Made by a program: the position numbers and the translations under genes. Below are positions 54,873-64,000 of a stretch of 64,000 nt of DNA, piece after piece (the stretch's first letter is position 1; each line of letters starts with the position of its first letter). Under the pieces are notes generated by a model. It did no database searches and was not told the origin of the DNA. It worked only from the letters and a program-made list of their open reading frames with translations. The stretch lies in NCBI GenBank assembly GCA_032718865.1, contig JALUTQ010000027.1, positions 620,001-684,000 on the forward strand, given 5' to 3'. This stretch comes from Tilletia caries. Taxonomy: Eukaryota > Basidiomycota > Exobasidiomycetes > Tilletiales > Tilletiaceae.

Positions 54873-57800
54873 ATGCAAGACGAGGAAGCAACGGACGAGG
54901 AGGATGAGCAGGAACTCGAGGCGGATACCCAGTCGCATACCGCCAGCTCAGTTGAGGACGACGCCAAATCTCCTTCTCACGCGCAAGACCCAGGACATCT
55001 TTCTCCCCCGCGCAACGGACAGGCTCCTCCTCAGCACCTCTCTCCCTCTCACGATCAAGAGCCCGATCAGTTCGACGATCAGTTCGACGACCAGTTCGAC
55101 AACTATGAGCCCATTATCGACAACTCTCCTCCATCGTCAGGCCAAGCATCGCAAGAGTTCGAGCGGATGGACATGAGCGTGGATGGTACGGGCGGGGAAA
55201 CATCGAGGAGGACGAGGAGTTGGATCTCGAAGATGCAGAGGAGTATATCGAGGAGGAGATGGTAGATGCGGACGGATGGGAAGAAGGGGAGGATCCTGAT
55301 GGGGGACCTGGGTTATTCGATTCCGAAGACGACTCGGATGAGGCTGAAGAGGATGGCTCTGAGGATGGCCATGGTTCCGACTCCGAGGAGGATGACGACG
55401 AGCATCAGCATCAAGACCAAGCAGACGATCGAGCCCCTGCAGACTTCGGCGCCCAAAGTCGAAACGCACAGCAGCTCTTCGACGAACTGGTCGGAAACTA
55501 CAGGCCCGGACCACGTCCTCAGCGTCCCCCCAATCCGCGCTTTTCAGCAGAGCAAGTCATAGGAAGACTCACACCAAGTCAAACTGCGACTCTGCGGCAT
55601 ATCAGAGCCTGCATCCGGACCAAAGCAACGGACGAGCAGTACAGGGCGTTTGCGCGCAACACGGAACTAGCGAATCCCGACATCAAGATTCTCGGCAAGG
55701 ACGAAGCCAACAAACTCGTAAAGCGAGTGAACTTTCTGCACGAGCGCAAGTGGGACATGTGCCCAGAGTCCTGCATGGCCTTTGTCGGCCCTTACGCGGA
55801 TCTCCAGCACTGCACAGCGATTCGAAACGGCAGGAGATGTCGAGCAGCAAGATACGATAGCAAAGGCAAGCCTCGCAAACAGTTTTCGACGCTCTCTATT
55901 CTCCCTCGCATCCGAGCAAGATTTGCCGCTGGTTCGGGGCACACCTATCTTCAACATTTTGCTCAGCTCGCGGATCAGGAATGGGGCACTGAAGGTCAAC
56001 GGTTCTTCGACTGGTCGTCCGGTGCGACGCATCAGAAGCTCGTTGCCGATGGACTCTTCAGCGATGCAAGGCACGACGCCTTTCTGTTGAGCACCGACGG
56101 CGCACAGATGGTCGAGAAGCGCAAATCCAGCGGCTGGGTGGTTCTCCTGTCATCCTTCAACACTCCCGGCTGGACAAGGTACAAGCACGACGAAACCTTC
56201 GTCAGTACGATCATTCCAGGTCCTCAGAATCCCATCGACGTGGACTCCTTCTTGTGGCCGATTCTTCAAGAGATTGCGCGGGCAGCGGTCGGATATTGGA
56301 TGTGGGATGGAAGTCGGAACGAGTGGTTCCTTTGGAGGGGCTGGATCGTTGCAGCCGCCGCGGATCAGCAGGAATCAGGGAAGATCAATCGCATGACAGG
56401 CCCCTCAGGGTTTGCGGGCTGCAAGACGTGCCGTATTCTCGCCAACTACGCTAAAGAAAAGGACAACGTTGGCTACTTTCCACTGAAGACCGTCCAAGGC
56501 GACCGAGAACGAACAAGACTTCGGCCCGGCTCGTACGATCCTCGCGACCTTCCCATGCGCAACGACGAGACATTCGAGGAGGATTTTGCCGAGCTGGACG
56601 GCTGCCGCAATCAGGCCGAGCGCCGAGAGACAAGACGGCTTACAGGACTTGGTGGGCTTCCCCTTCTCGCCTTTTCGCCTGCTTTCACTTCGCCTACGTT
56701 TTTCCCTCCCGACATCTTCCATCTCTTTGGGTCCAATGTTCCCGGTCTGATCTGGACGACCCTGACCACTAAGTCAGACCCTGAGGACCCTTTTTCTCTC
56801 TCGCAAGAACAGCAAGACCTTTTCGCCGACACCATCAAGTCCGTCGGGAAAGACCTTCCCTCATCGATCTCCTCTGCACCTGCTCGGAGCCCGAATATCA
56901 CTCTCGGCTCTCACTTCAAGATGTTCGAGTGGTTTCTGGTGATGTACACCTATCTTCCGCCCTTTCTCGTTGCCATCGACGCTCCAGGTCCGGTGATCCA
57001 GATGATCTCCCATCTCTCAGCAGGCGTTCGATTGGCAATATCCAGAGAATCCCTAACGATGGAACAGCTACAAGAGATGCAGGATCATTTCATCCTCTTC
57101 GCTCAGCTCTGGGAGGATCAGTACATCCGAGCCCAGCCTCAACTCTTACATCGAGCAACGTAAGTACGATTCATCCTTGATCCTGCAGCCTGCCCTGCTT
57201 AACGCTTAACAGCTCCAGTTCTGACAAGTCTCCAATTCCTTCTTTCCCAGTATCTCGGTCCATCATCTTCTCCACATCTGGCAGTTCGTATACTGCCACG
57301 GAAGCGTCAGAGTGACGTCTCAAGCTCGATGTGAGCGCGAGATTGGCCTCATCAAGCCTTCACTCCGCTCTTTCAAATCTCCCTTCGTCGGCGTCATGAA
57401 TGCTGCCCGGCAACGAGAGCATCTGCGCATCCTGGACGTTGTGCTGGATCCACCAGAGGAAGTGGAGCCGTTCGAGCCGTCGAGGACGCACACTACAAGG
57501 ATCACATCCAGGCACCGGCCTCTTTCGGACGAGTACGCGGATCAAGAGCTGGCGTGTCTTCAAGCGCACGCGGACCGAGGACATCTCCCTAACCCTCTAC
57601 CTGAATATGTGCGACGTGGAAAGTTGACGGTGGCCAGATCTCCCTTCATCTCTTTCACAGTCCGAGGCACGAGAATCGAGTCAGCTTCAGCACGGAGTGC
57701 GAGTCGATTTGGAGCCTTCGGAGAAGACGACGATGGAGGACGACCGATAGTATACGGAGAGGCACTTCATTTCCTCTGCCTCTTCCCCGGGGACGCTCAG

Positions 57801-58004
57801 GACGATATGGTCATCGATGTGGCTCGGTCATACGTTCTCTTCAGGAGATTGGACAATGTGGAGAGGGTTGGACATGTCATCAGGGGGAATTGGAGCGCGC
57901 GTCTTGGCATCATGCACGTGGGTTCGATCTTCGAATGCGTAGGAATCATGGAGCTGGGTGGCTACATCTACATCCTGACGCCCCCATCCATCCCTGAGCC
58001 TTGA
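54873..58004 (+). CDS. Tnp2/CACTA-type transposase
   Basis: Cuts and joins the ends of the element. Exons suggested: up to 55185, 55233-57159, 57251-58004; a 47-nt intron at 55186-55232 joins two acidic frames as MSVDDAEEYIEEEM. The start is uncertain: coding-like sequence in the same frame extends left to about 54700 (KTRALHLEADQKDAGDARAE) with no ATG before 54873, so another 5' exon is likely. Recognisable parts in order: WDMCPESCMAFVGPYADLQH, FLLSTDGAQMVEKR, IIPGPQNPIDVDSFLWPILQ, GFAGCKTCRIL, PPDIFHLFGSNVPGLIW, HLLHIWQFVYCHGSVRVTSQ, CEREIGLIKPSLRSFKSP. These match the DDE-type Tnp2 core of basidiomycete CACTA elements. The long frame of 647 codons is intact. Confidence 0.82.
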
Positions 58005-58474
58005 TAGAACCAATGTATGCAGCATTTATTGAGTGTGGGACTCTTAAATGTCTGACAGTCGGCATACATGCGTGATAGATCCACTCCCGTCTTCATACCT
58101 CTCGCTGAACCTCTGACCTCTCGTTCCCCGTCGCTGAACCTCTCTTTCCTCCATCCCCTAGCTCTCTCTCGTTCTAGAGTTCTTCCAGTCAAGGCAAGCG
58201 ATGATGTGTTGTACTCAATCTCAAGCCCAACCATGCTTGCTTGCATCTTCTCGACCATCACCACCGTCGCCGATCCTTCTTCTCGACCATCACCACCGTC
58301 ACCGATCCTCACCACTACAGTCAACAAGTCAACAACACTAACAACAAGCCTGAACTAGCACTGCACGAGCATTGCACGACAAGCACAGGTGAGCCAGCAC
58401 CCTTGCGCTACTCTCCCGGTTCCGATCGCCTGGTCTGAACTCTGACCTGCTTGTTGCTTGATAATCCTATTCAG

Positions 58475-60998
58475 ATGGCTTCAAACGCGATCAGTGATGC
58501 CCAGCTGGACCCTGAACTCTTTGGGGTGTCTGCAGACAAACTCGCCGCCATTCCTCTCGCGGTCCTCTTGGCCAACCATCCCGGTCTGGCTGCCCAAGTG
58601 ATTCAGAATCAGAGTCAGGCACAGGCTCAGCAGATGCAGCCTCTCAACCAGCCAGCTACGACGAGCACGGCCTTCATGACCCCCCCCCCCTCTCAACCCT
58701 CCCCCAACCTTGAACGCGGTCTCTTCCAAAGCTATGTCTTCCACAGCAGTCTCATCGACTGGAGGAGAAGGAACCGATGGCGAAGTCGACGATACGGTCC
58801 CATCTCGTCCTCTGAGCAGCTTCGAGCACCCGGAGCTCATGCTGTGGAACTATGAGGACGCGAAAACGATGAAGGACGCTTTTTCGAGGGTCGATTGTAC
58901 GCGCAATCCGGACGGCACTTGCGTCAAGAAGGTCCAGATCACCAGACTCTCCAAGGCTGTCACCTTTGCCTGTGCATTCTTGTTCGACATGGACATACAC
59001 GAGTATCTGGAAGGCAGCGTCCGAAACTACAGGTTCTTCCGGGAGAACTACATGCACCTCCTGCTCGGCATCGCCAAGTCTCTGGAGGAGAAGTTCCCGG
59101 TGCTCTCATGGTGCACCTTACACTACAAGGCGCTTAAGTGGATCGAATACCATCTGAAGCAACACAACGAGCAGATCGCCAAGAAGAAGAGGCTGGTAGC
59201 ATCGGCGGCGACGGCGGCGGCTTCTTCCAGCTCAGCATCGACTTCACACCCTAGCAGCTCCACCTCCAACTCGACTGGACAACATGGCAAGAACAGAAAG
59301 ACGAAGCGGGCCGCCGACGTGGATCTGAAGCCCGCCAAGACGAGCAAGAAACTCAAGAAGAAGCACCCACTCAATGAGATCGACGACAATATGTTCTCCG
59401 AAGATGACGACGATGAGTCTGCTGTACACTGTGAGCCAACATGCATTCATTATATGCATTCAATGTGAAGGTATACTGACCAGCTGCCACTGCTTCATCC
59501 TCCACGGCTTCGAAGCCTGCCCATAAATGATAAATCGAAGGCGAAGCTTGTAGTGCCTCCACTCAACCCACTCAACCTGCTCTCCGATGATGACGATGTT
59601 GACGAAGATGAAGATGATGACGAGGTTGCATACAGTGAGCTCAGAGGGTCACAGAGTCACATACCACTTACGAGTATAACACATTCATCACTGAGAGTCA
59701 ACTTACCCCTTGATCACAATTCATCATAGCCTCAATCCTGACCACCAAGCCAAAGGCGAAGCTTGTGGTCCACAACGTTGGTAGTATTCCTGAAGATGGC
59801 AACACCTGTGAGCTATCATACACACATACATTACAGCATTAAAATCTGTCCTGACTAGTCACTACTGTTCAATCCATTTACAGCCACAAAGCCCGCTACT
59901 GCTTCTTCTGCTGCTGCACCAATCCCAAAGCAGAAAATCCAGATTCCTGGCCGCGTCGATAGCAGCATACATGGTCAGCTGCTAAGTTGGGATGAACGCA
60001 TACACGTATAATCTTAACATGTCTAAGTACTCCTGATCATATGCTTCTGAATCCTTATACAGCTTCGAGCTCTGCGGTTACTACTTCAGCTCCCTCTGCT
60101 CGTCAAGACTTAGTGCTTCCAACGCTTAAGGCTGCTTCAAGCTCGACAGCTTCCACGATGGCGGAGAAGATAGAGCAATTCCAGAAGGCGGCAACGGAGA
60201 CTTCGATCGGCACAACGGTTGAAGAGATCAGGGCAGCGCTTCCCCGGTTCGGCTCTTTGGGCGAGATCGATCTCGTTCGTTCCACTCTACAGACGCTCGA
60301 GGTTGCCAAGGCATGTGGACTGGATCCTAAATCTGCTGGGGATCTCAACTTCGTCAACTGGCTGCAGCGACTCGAAGAGCTCGAAGAGCCGCCGATGGAC
60401 ATGGACGAAGATGATCGCGCCGACGAGATGGGAGCTCAGTTCGGACACAAGATGATCGGCACCTGGAGCTATCACACGGCACTCAACGACATCACGAACT
60501 GGGGACGCGTGGACAACGCCTGCCGCTTGCTTTCGGCTTTGCTTCGAATCTGGTCGATGGCGAAGGTGCAAATGAAGGCCCTCGATTCCGACCCGCTCGT
60601 CCATAACCACATCAAACAAGTATGCGACAACATCCAGCAGGCTTTCAAAGCGCCTTCCAGTCAGAAAGCAAAGGCACCGGAGAGCGCTGTTGACCGGGCA
60701 GCGACTGGTTCGAAGGAAGCCTCATCATCTTCCGACGGAAAGGTTTACGAGTCCAGACTTCGAGTGAGTTCGATGAGCATATGAGCTCCTGCTACTTCTG
60801 ACTTACGCTTTCTCTCTGCAGCGACTTGGCAAGAAGCTTTCAATTCCCCTTCTCAAGAAGGCAGGCATCGACGTCCCCAGCAAAGCCAATCGCAACGATG
60901 TCGCCGACATGCTTGTTGCCTCTTGGAAGTCGGGCAAACTGAACATCACCGCCAAGCAGCTTCAGGGGATCGAACCGGGCAAACAGAAGGCAGAGTAG
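58475..60998 (+). CDS. CACTA accessory protein, SAP-like C-terminus, frame disturbed
   Basis: Unknown protein carried beside the transposase, probably its DNA-binding partner as TnpA is in plant CACTA elements (inference). Exons: 58475-59430, about 59485-59634, 59730-59807, 59884-59973, 60063-60763, 60822-60998. The first part is helical (LELMLWNYEDAKTMKDAF-like, NYRFFRENYMHLLLGIAKSL), then Ser/Ala and Lys-rich, then several short acidic exons (LLSDDDDVDEDEDDDEVAY). A helical domain follows (TVEEIRAALPRFGSLGEIDL, IGTWSYHTALNDITNWGRVD). The end (KKLSIPLLKKAGIDVPSKAN, RNDVADMLVASWKSGKLN) looks like a SAP/LEM-type helix pair. Two frame breaks: an 11-C run at 58680-58690, and one base near 59527. 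These may be sequence errors, decay or slippage. Confidence 0.6.
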
Positions 60999-61147
60999 TT
61001 CGAGGTAAGGACCCAACTCAGAGCGGCTGGACTATCTCCTGATTCTGACAACTCGTTTCTCTCTTCCGATTCATCATTCATCTGACAGGTTGCCTGCAAC
61101 TTCCAAGTCACGAGCTATGCTGAAGAACGCGAATATGCTGAGGAACA

Positions 61148-61917
61148 TAAGGATGAGCCCGGAGCGCCCCGGAGTGCTCCGTACTCCGGGGCCCATACTC
61201 CGGGGCGCTCCGCTGACTTTCTGTGGTGCTCCGTGCTCCGTCTCTTTTGAGAGTTACACCAACATCTTACTCCGTACTCCGTCAAGATAAGGAGCACCAT
61301 AGAAAATTTACTCCGTGCTCCGTCAAATTATGAAGTGTCTCAAAAAGTCTACTCCGTACTCCGTAGCTACGGAGCCCGGATAATCCGGGGGAGCTCCGTA
61401 CTCCGGGAGATGATCTCACAAATCTCAAAACATGGTATGATTTCAAATATGTGTATGCTTTTGATCAAGCTTGTAGCAGCTATGCTTAAGAGAACAGTCT
61501 GAGAGCGCTTGAATAGCTGTTTTGGTCAGATTTAGACTGCGAGATGAGATTTCTGAAAATCAATTTTGAGAATTGACCCCAAAATACCCCCAAAATATCC
61601 ATGTTTATGGAAAATCACTTTCCTTATGAGAAAGATGTGGAGGTCCCGGAGCGCCCCGGACTCCGGGGGTAACTCCGCACTCCGTCACTTTCACAGGTGT
61701 TTACTCCGTACTCCGGGGAATTTTTCGAAGCGCCCAAAGGTCAGCTCCGTGCTCCGGGAAATTCCTTGCGATGCTCAAACGTCTGCTCCGTACTCCGGCA
61801 ACGGTGAGGTAACCTCTCGATTCTCACTCCGTACTCCCGGCTCCCCCGGAGTGCGGCCCCGGATAACCGGGGCGCTCCGGCAAAGCCGCTCCGGGGCTTA
61901 CTCCGTGCTCATCCTTA
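61148..61917. mobile_element. hAT-type MITE, CGGAGTACGGAG-word family, copy 2
   Basis: Termini TAAGGATGAGC(C/A)CGGAG inverted, perfect 8-bp duplication GAGGAACA (61140-61147, 61918-61925). 770 bp, no ORF, dense ACTCCGTACTCCG words in the two terminal thirds and a plainer AT-rich middle (61410-61640). Inserted in the CACTA element downstream of its accessory gene. Confidence 0.9.
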
Positions 61918-62412
61918 GAGGAACATGGCGATTCCTGGGGAGGATTGAAAGCGGTTCATATGTGATTACTGCTGGTGAAAGGCGAGCAAGCCTGATGTGG
62001 CAATGTGAAATTATTCCTGTTTCCCAATTTTGTACTGTGTATGTGAGCGAGTAAGCAGCGGGTGAACCGTGGGTGAGCCGTGGCCCGTGAGTGAACAGTG
62101 ACCCGCTGTTGCAGCACCCACGGCTGACCGTCGAGATATCGTACACGCGGGCGAGCCGCGCCTGAAGCGTGGGTCACCGCTCACCCGCTACTCCCAGACG
62201 GTCCGAGTCTCACTCAAACCTGTCGTGGGTCAGCCGTGGGTCACTAGCGGGTCCCCCGTGGGTCAACTTTTCATGAGTGCCCCGTACCCGAGGAATTCAA
62301 GTTACTTAGTTTTGTCCTTTATATCAATATAACGTATACACTATACGCCCTCCGGCCTTTGCCCACCATTGCTTGATGCTTCTGTTCGACAAGATGAATC
62401 ATGAACACCTCT

Positions 62413-62715
62413 TGTGCTGGCAGGCAGGCGGCAGCTGACAGCTCGTGGACATACCACGTGGCTCCACTATCTTATATTCTTATCTCCTTTCCTTATCTTC
62501 CTTTCCCTTTCCCTCTCACGCATACAGCATAGCAACACCCTACCTCCACTTTTCCCACGTCACACTTTTCCCTCGCTCTCATCGTTACCCTTCTCGAGCT
62601 CATCATTGTACTTAGTTCTCTCCCTTGTCATATACTCACTCTTCATTCTCTGCAACTTGCGCATTACTGCTCTACTGGCTCCCTCTACTGGCTTCCTTAC
62701 AGGCTCGCTAGTATA
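62413..62715 (-). repeat. Solo LTR related to the TRIM's LTR
   Basis: 303 bp starting TGTGCTGG and ending CTAGTATA, with a 5-bp duplication CCTCT (62408-62412, 62716-62720). It shares with the minus-strand TRIM LTR the start TGTGCTGG, the central CGAGCTCAT..TTGTACTTAG and the following TCATTCACTCTTCA-like stretch, but it is twice as long. Orientation is given as that of the TRIM-type LTR read on the plus strand here; no internal region remains. Confidence 0.75.
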
Positions 62716-62966
62716 CCTCTAGCAGGCTGCAGGCCTAAGTAAAAGTGTAGAAACTACATCAAAAAAGCTATTAAAAGTTTCCATTTCAGTTTTGACTTTT
62801 GGCCCAGCTGTTGACTGTTGTCGGAAAAAAAGCTTTAAAACTTAAAAGCAAGGAATATAGCTTGGCTGGTTTGAGCAGTTCCGCAGTTGGACAGAGAAAC
62901 AAATCCATGAAACCCGCTCAAACCTCAAACCTGTGACCCATCCTGCATCCACCTCAGTCTACCGGG

Positions 62967-63317
62967 CAGGGCTCGGCTCCGACTATAGTCGCACGTTTTT
63001 TGGCACAGTCATAACTCATAGCCGTGGTCGTAGGCGTTTTTTGAAAATCCGAAATAGTCATAGTCGCAAACCTGACTATAGTGCCATAGTCGACTATAGA
63101 CTATAGTCGCAGGCTTTTGCACGGCCAAATTTTGCACTTTAGTGTGACTATTCACTATATCTAAAATTGTAACGCCTGTGCGCCACTATAGTCGGACTTT
63201 GGGACAATAATTTTCGCATAATAGTTGCATATCAAATTTCAGACCATAAATAGTTATAGTGTAGGTCGCCTTCCATTGGCTAAAATTGGTAAAATCTCAT
63301 AGTCGTGCCGAGCCCTG
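62967..63317. mobile_element. hAT-type MITE, ACTATAGTCGCA-word family, short copy
   Basis: Same termini CAGGGCTCGGC/GCCGAGCCCTG as the element at 47448-52652. Flanking 8-mers CTACCGGG and CTACCGCC agree at 6 of 8 positions, a slightly decayed duplication. 351 bp; interior matches parts of the larger copy, with the middle missing. Confidence 0.85.
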
Positions 63318-64000
63318 CTACCGCCGAAACGCCCTGACGAAGCCATTTCTTGGCTCCTACTCCTTCAAAGTTCAAAAGAGCAGCGATGAGTTCCGAAATA
63401 CTTGCACTATTTTACTGGAGCGTCCTTCAATGTTCATTATTCGCTATTGAGTAGTCGAGGTCGTATTTATTATGTGCTGGTGAGGTATGTTGTATGGAAG
63501 GTGAGAGTTTACGTAATAAAAAAAAAGTTACGGCTGTGGCCGTAACCAGTGCTCACCATGACTCATATATGATCATAAATGGACCCAAACTCATATACGA
63601 TTTATCACATGAGTGCCTGCCCAAATCGAAAACTCATATATGAATAACATGAGATGATCATATATGATCATTTAGTCTCATATATGACCTAAATTTTCAA
63701 AAAAAATTCCAACCACGTTTTTGACGAATCATATAAGATCATAAATGATCATATCACCATTTATTTATGACCCATGCCACGGGAAAATAAAGTTTGACGC
63801 GTTGAGCGACCGGCGACGCGATCAAGATTAGATAAGATAAGATAAAGGGCCACGTGTTTCAGTCACGTGATTCCAGATGGTCATATTATATATGATCATA
63901 TATTCCTATATGATCTTAAATACATGAGTTTATATGATCGCCGAGAGTATGGTCATATTCAAATATGAGCATATATTATCATATATTATCCTAAATGATC
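63318..64000. repeat. CATATATGATCAT-word region, runs off the window
   Basis: From about 63560 to the end, overlapping words CATATATGATCAT, ATGATCATAT and TCATATATGA in both orientations. This has the look of another word-array MITE whose right end is outside the window; a CAGTGCTCACC sequence at about 63548 may be its left terminus. 63318-63540 shows no gene. Confidence 0.5.

Larger units (their letters stand above)
54321..62279 (+). mobile_element. CACTA (EnSpm) DNA transposon, nearly complete, 7.96 kb
   Basis: Terminal inverted repeats of 14 bp: CGCTCATGAAAAGT on the left and CACTCATGAAAAGT (as complement) on the right, differing at one base. A 3-bp duplication CCC flanks both ends (54318-54320, 62280-62282). 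Subterminal regions (54340-54560 and 62055-62260) contain many copies of TGACCCGCG/GTGGGTCA-type words in both orientations, as CACTA elements do. Inside are a Tnp2-type transposase gene, an accessory gene and a later hAT MITE at 61148-61917. The CCC duplication is short and could be chance, but the termini, the subterminal arrays and the transposase agree. Confidence 0.8.

Noticed and set aside
54574..55176. 200-codon frame at the left of the CACTA transposase as a separate gene
   Set aside because: Its content is Ser/Arg-rich and the neighbouring frame has the protein-like acidic sequence that leads into the transposase.

Overview
The window is nuclear DNA of a filamentous or dimorphic fungus, most likely a basidiomycete. 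Protein genes are GC-rich and split by short (about 47-100 nt) GT-AG introns. Families include a Con-6 protein, a HAM1-like protein, a UBE2O-type E2, CACTA, hAT and Crypton-like transposons. Genus cannot be told from the sequence alone.

Left third (1-22.4 kb) is a normal gene-dense region: a CoA-synthesis adenylyltransferase (449-1601, -), a mitochondrial carrier with a 10-nt microexon (1931-3266, -) preceded by a small membrane ORF that overlaps its start codon, a secreted GH3 hexosaminidase (4957-6561, +), an OXR1/TLDc protein (6789-8357, -), a UBE2O-like ubiquitin enzyme (9330-13024, +), an IMPACT-domain protein (13323-15500, -), a 73-aa Con-6 protein (15971-16431, +) and a HAM1-like lipid-binding-type protein (18144-20937, +). 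Two small inverted-repeat elements sit between these genes.

Middle (22.4-38 kb): an intron-containing tRNA-Glu(CTC) gene is followed head-to-tail by five full units and one truncated unit of a 2.47-kb element. Each unit carries a minus-strand, Crypton-like tyrosine recombinase gene. The junctions all repeat the last 17 bp of the tRNA gene. This looks like a tRNA-anchored tandem array of eukaryotic integrative elements and is the most unusual object here. Three units carry the same 586-bp miniature LTR (TRIM) insertion; all full units share the same reading-frame lesions.

Right (38-64 kb) is a transposon graveyard: an AT-rich island, a second diverged single Crypton-like copy whose catalytic tyrosine codon is now a stop, a 5'-truncated LINE with RNase H, a three-level nest (hAT MITE containing another hAT MITE and a gag-only LTR retrotransposon, all with intact target-site duplications), an 8-kb CACTA element with a Tnp2-type transposase and an accessory gene, a solo LTR, and further MITEs. 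Several of the short elements are built from dense arrays of their own short palindromic word, a different word for each family.
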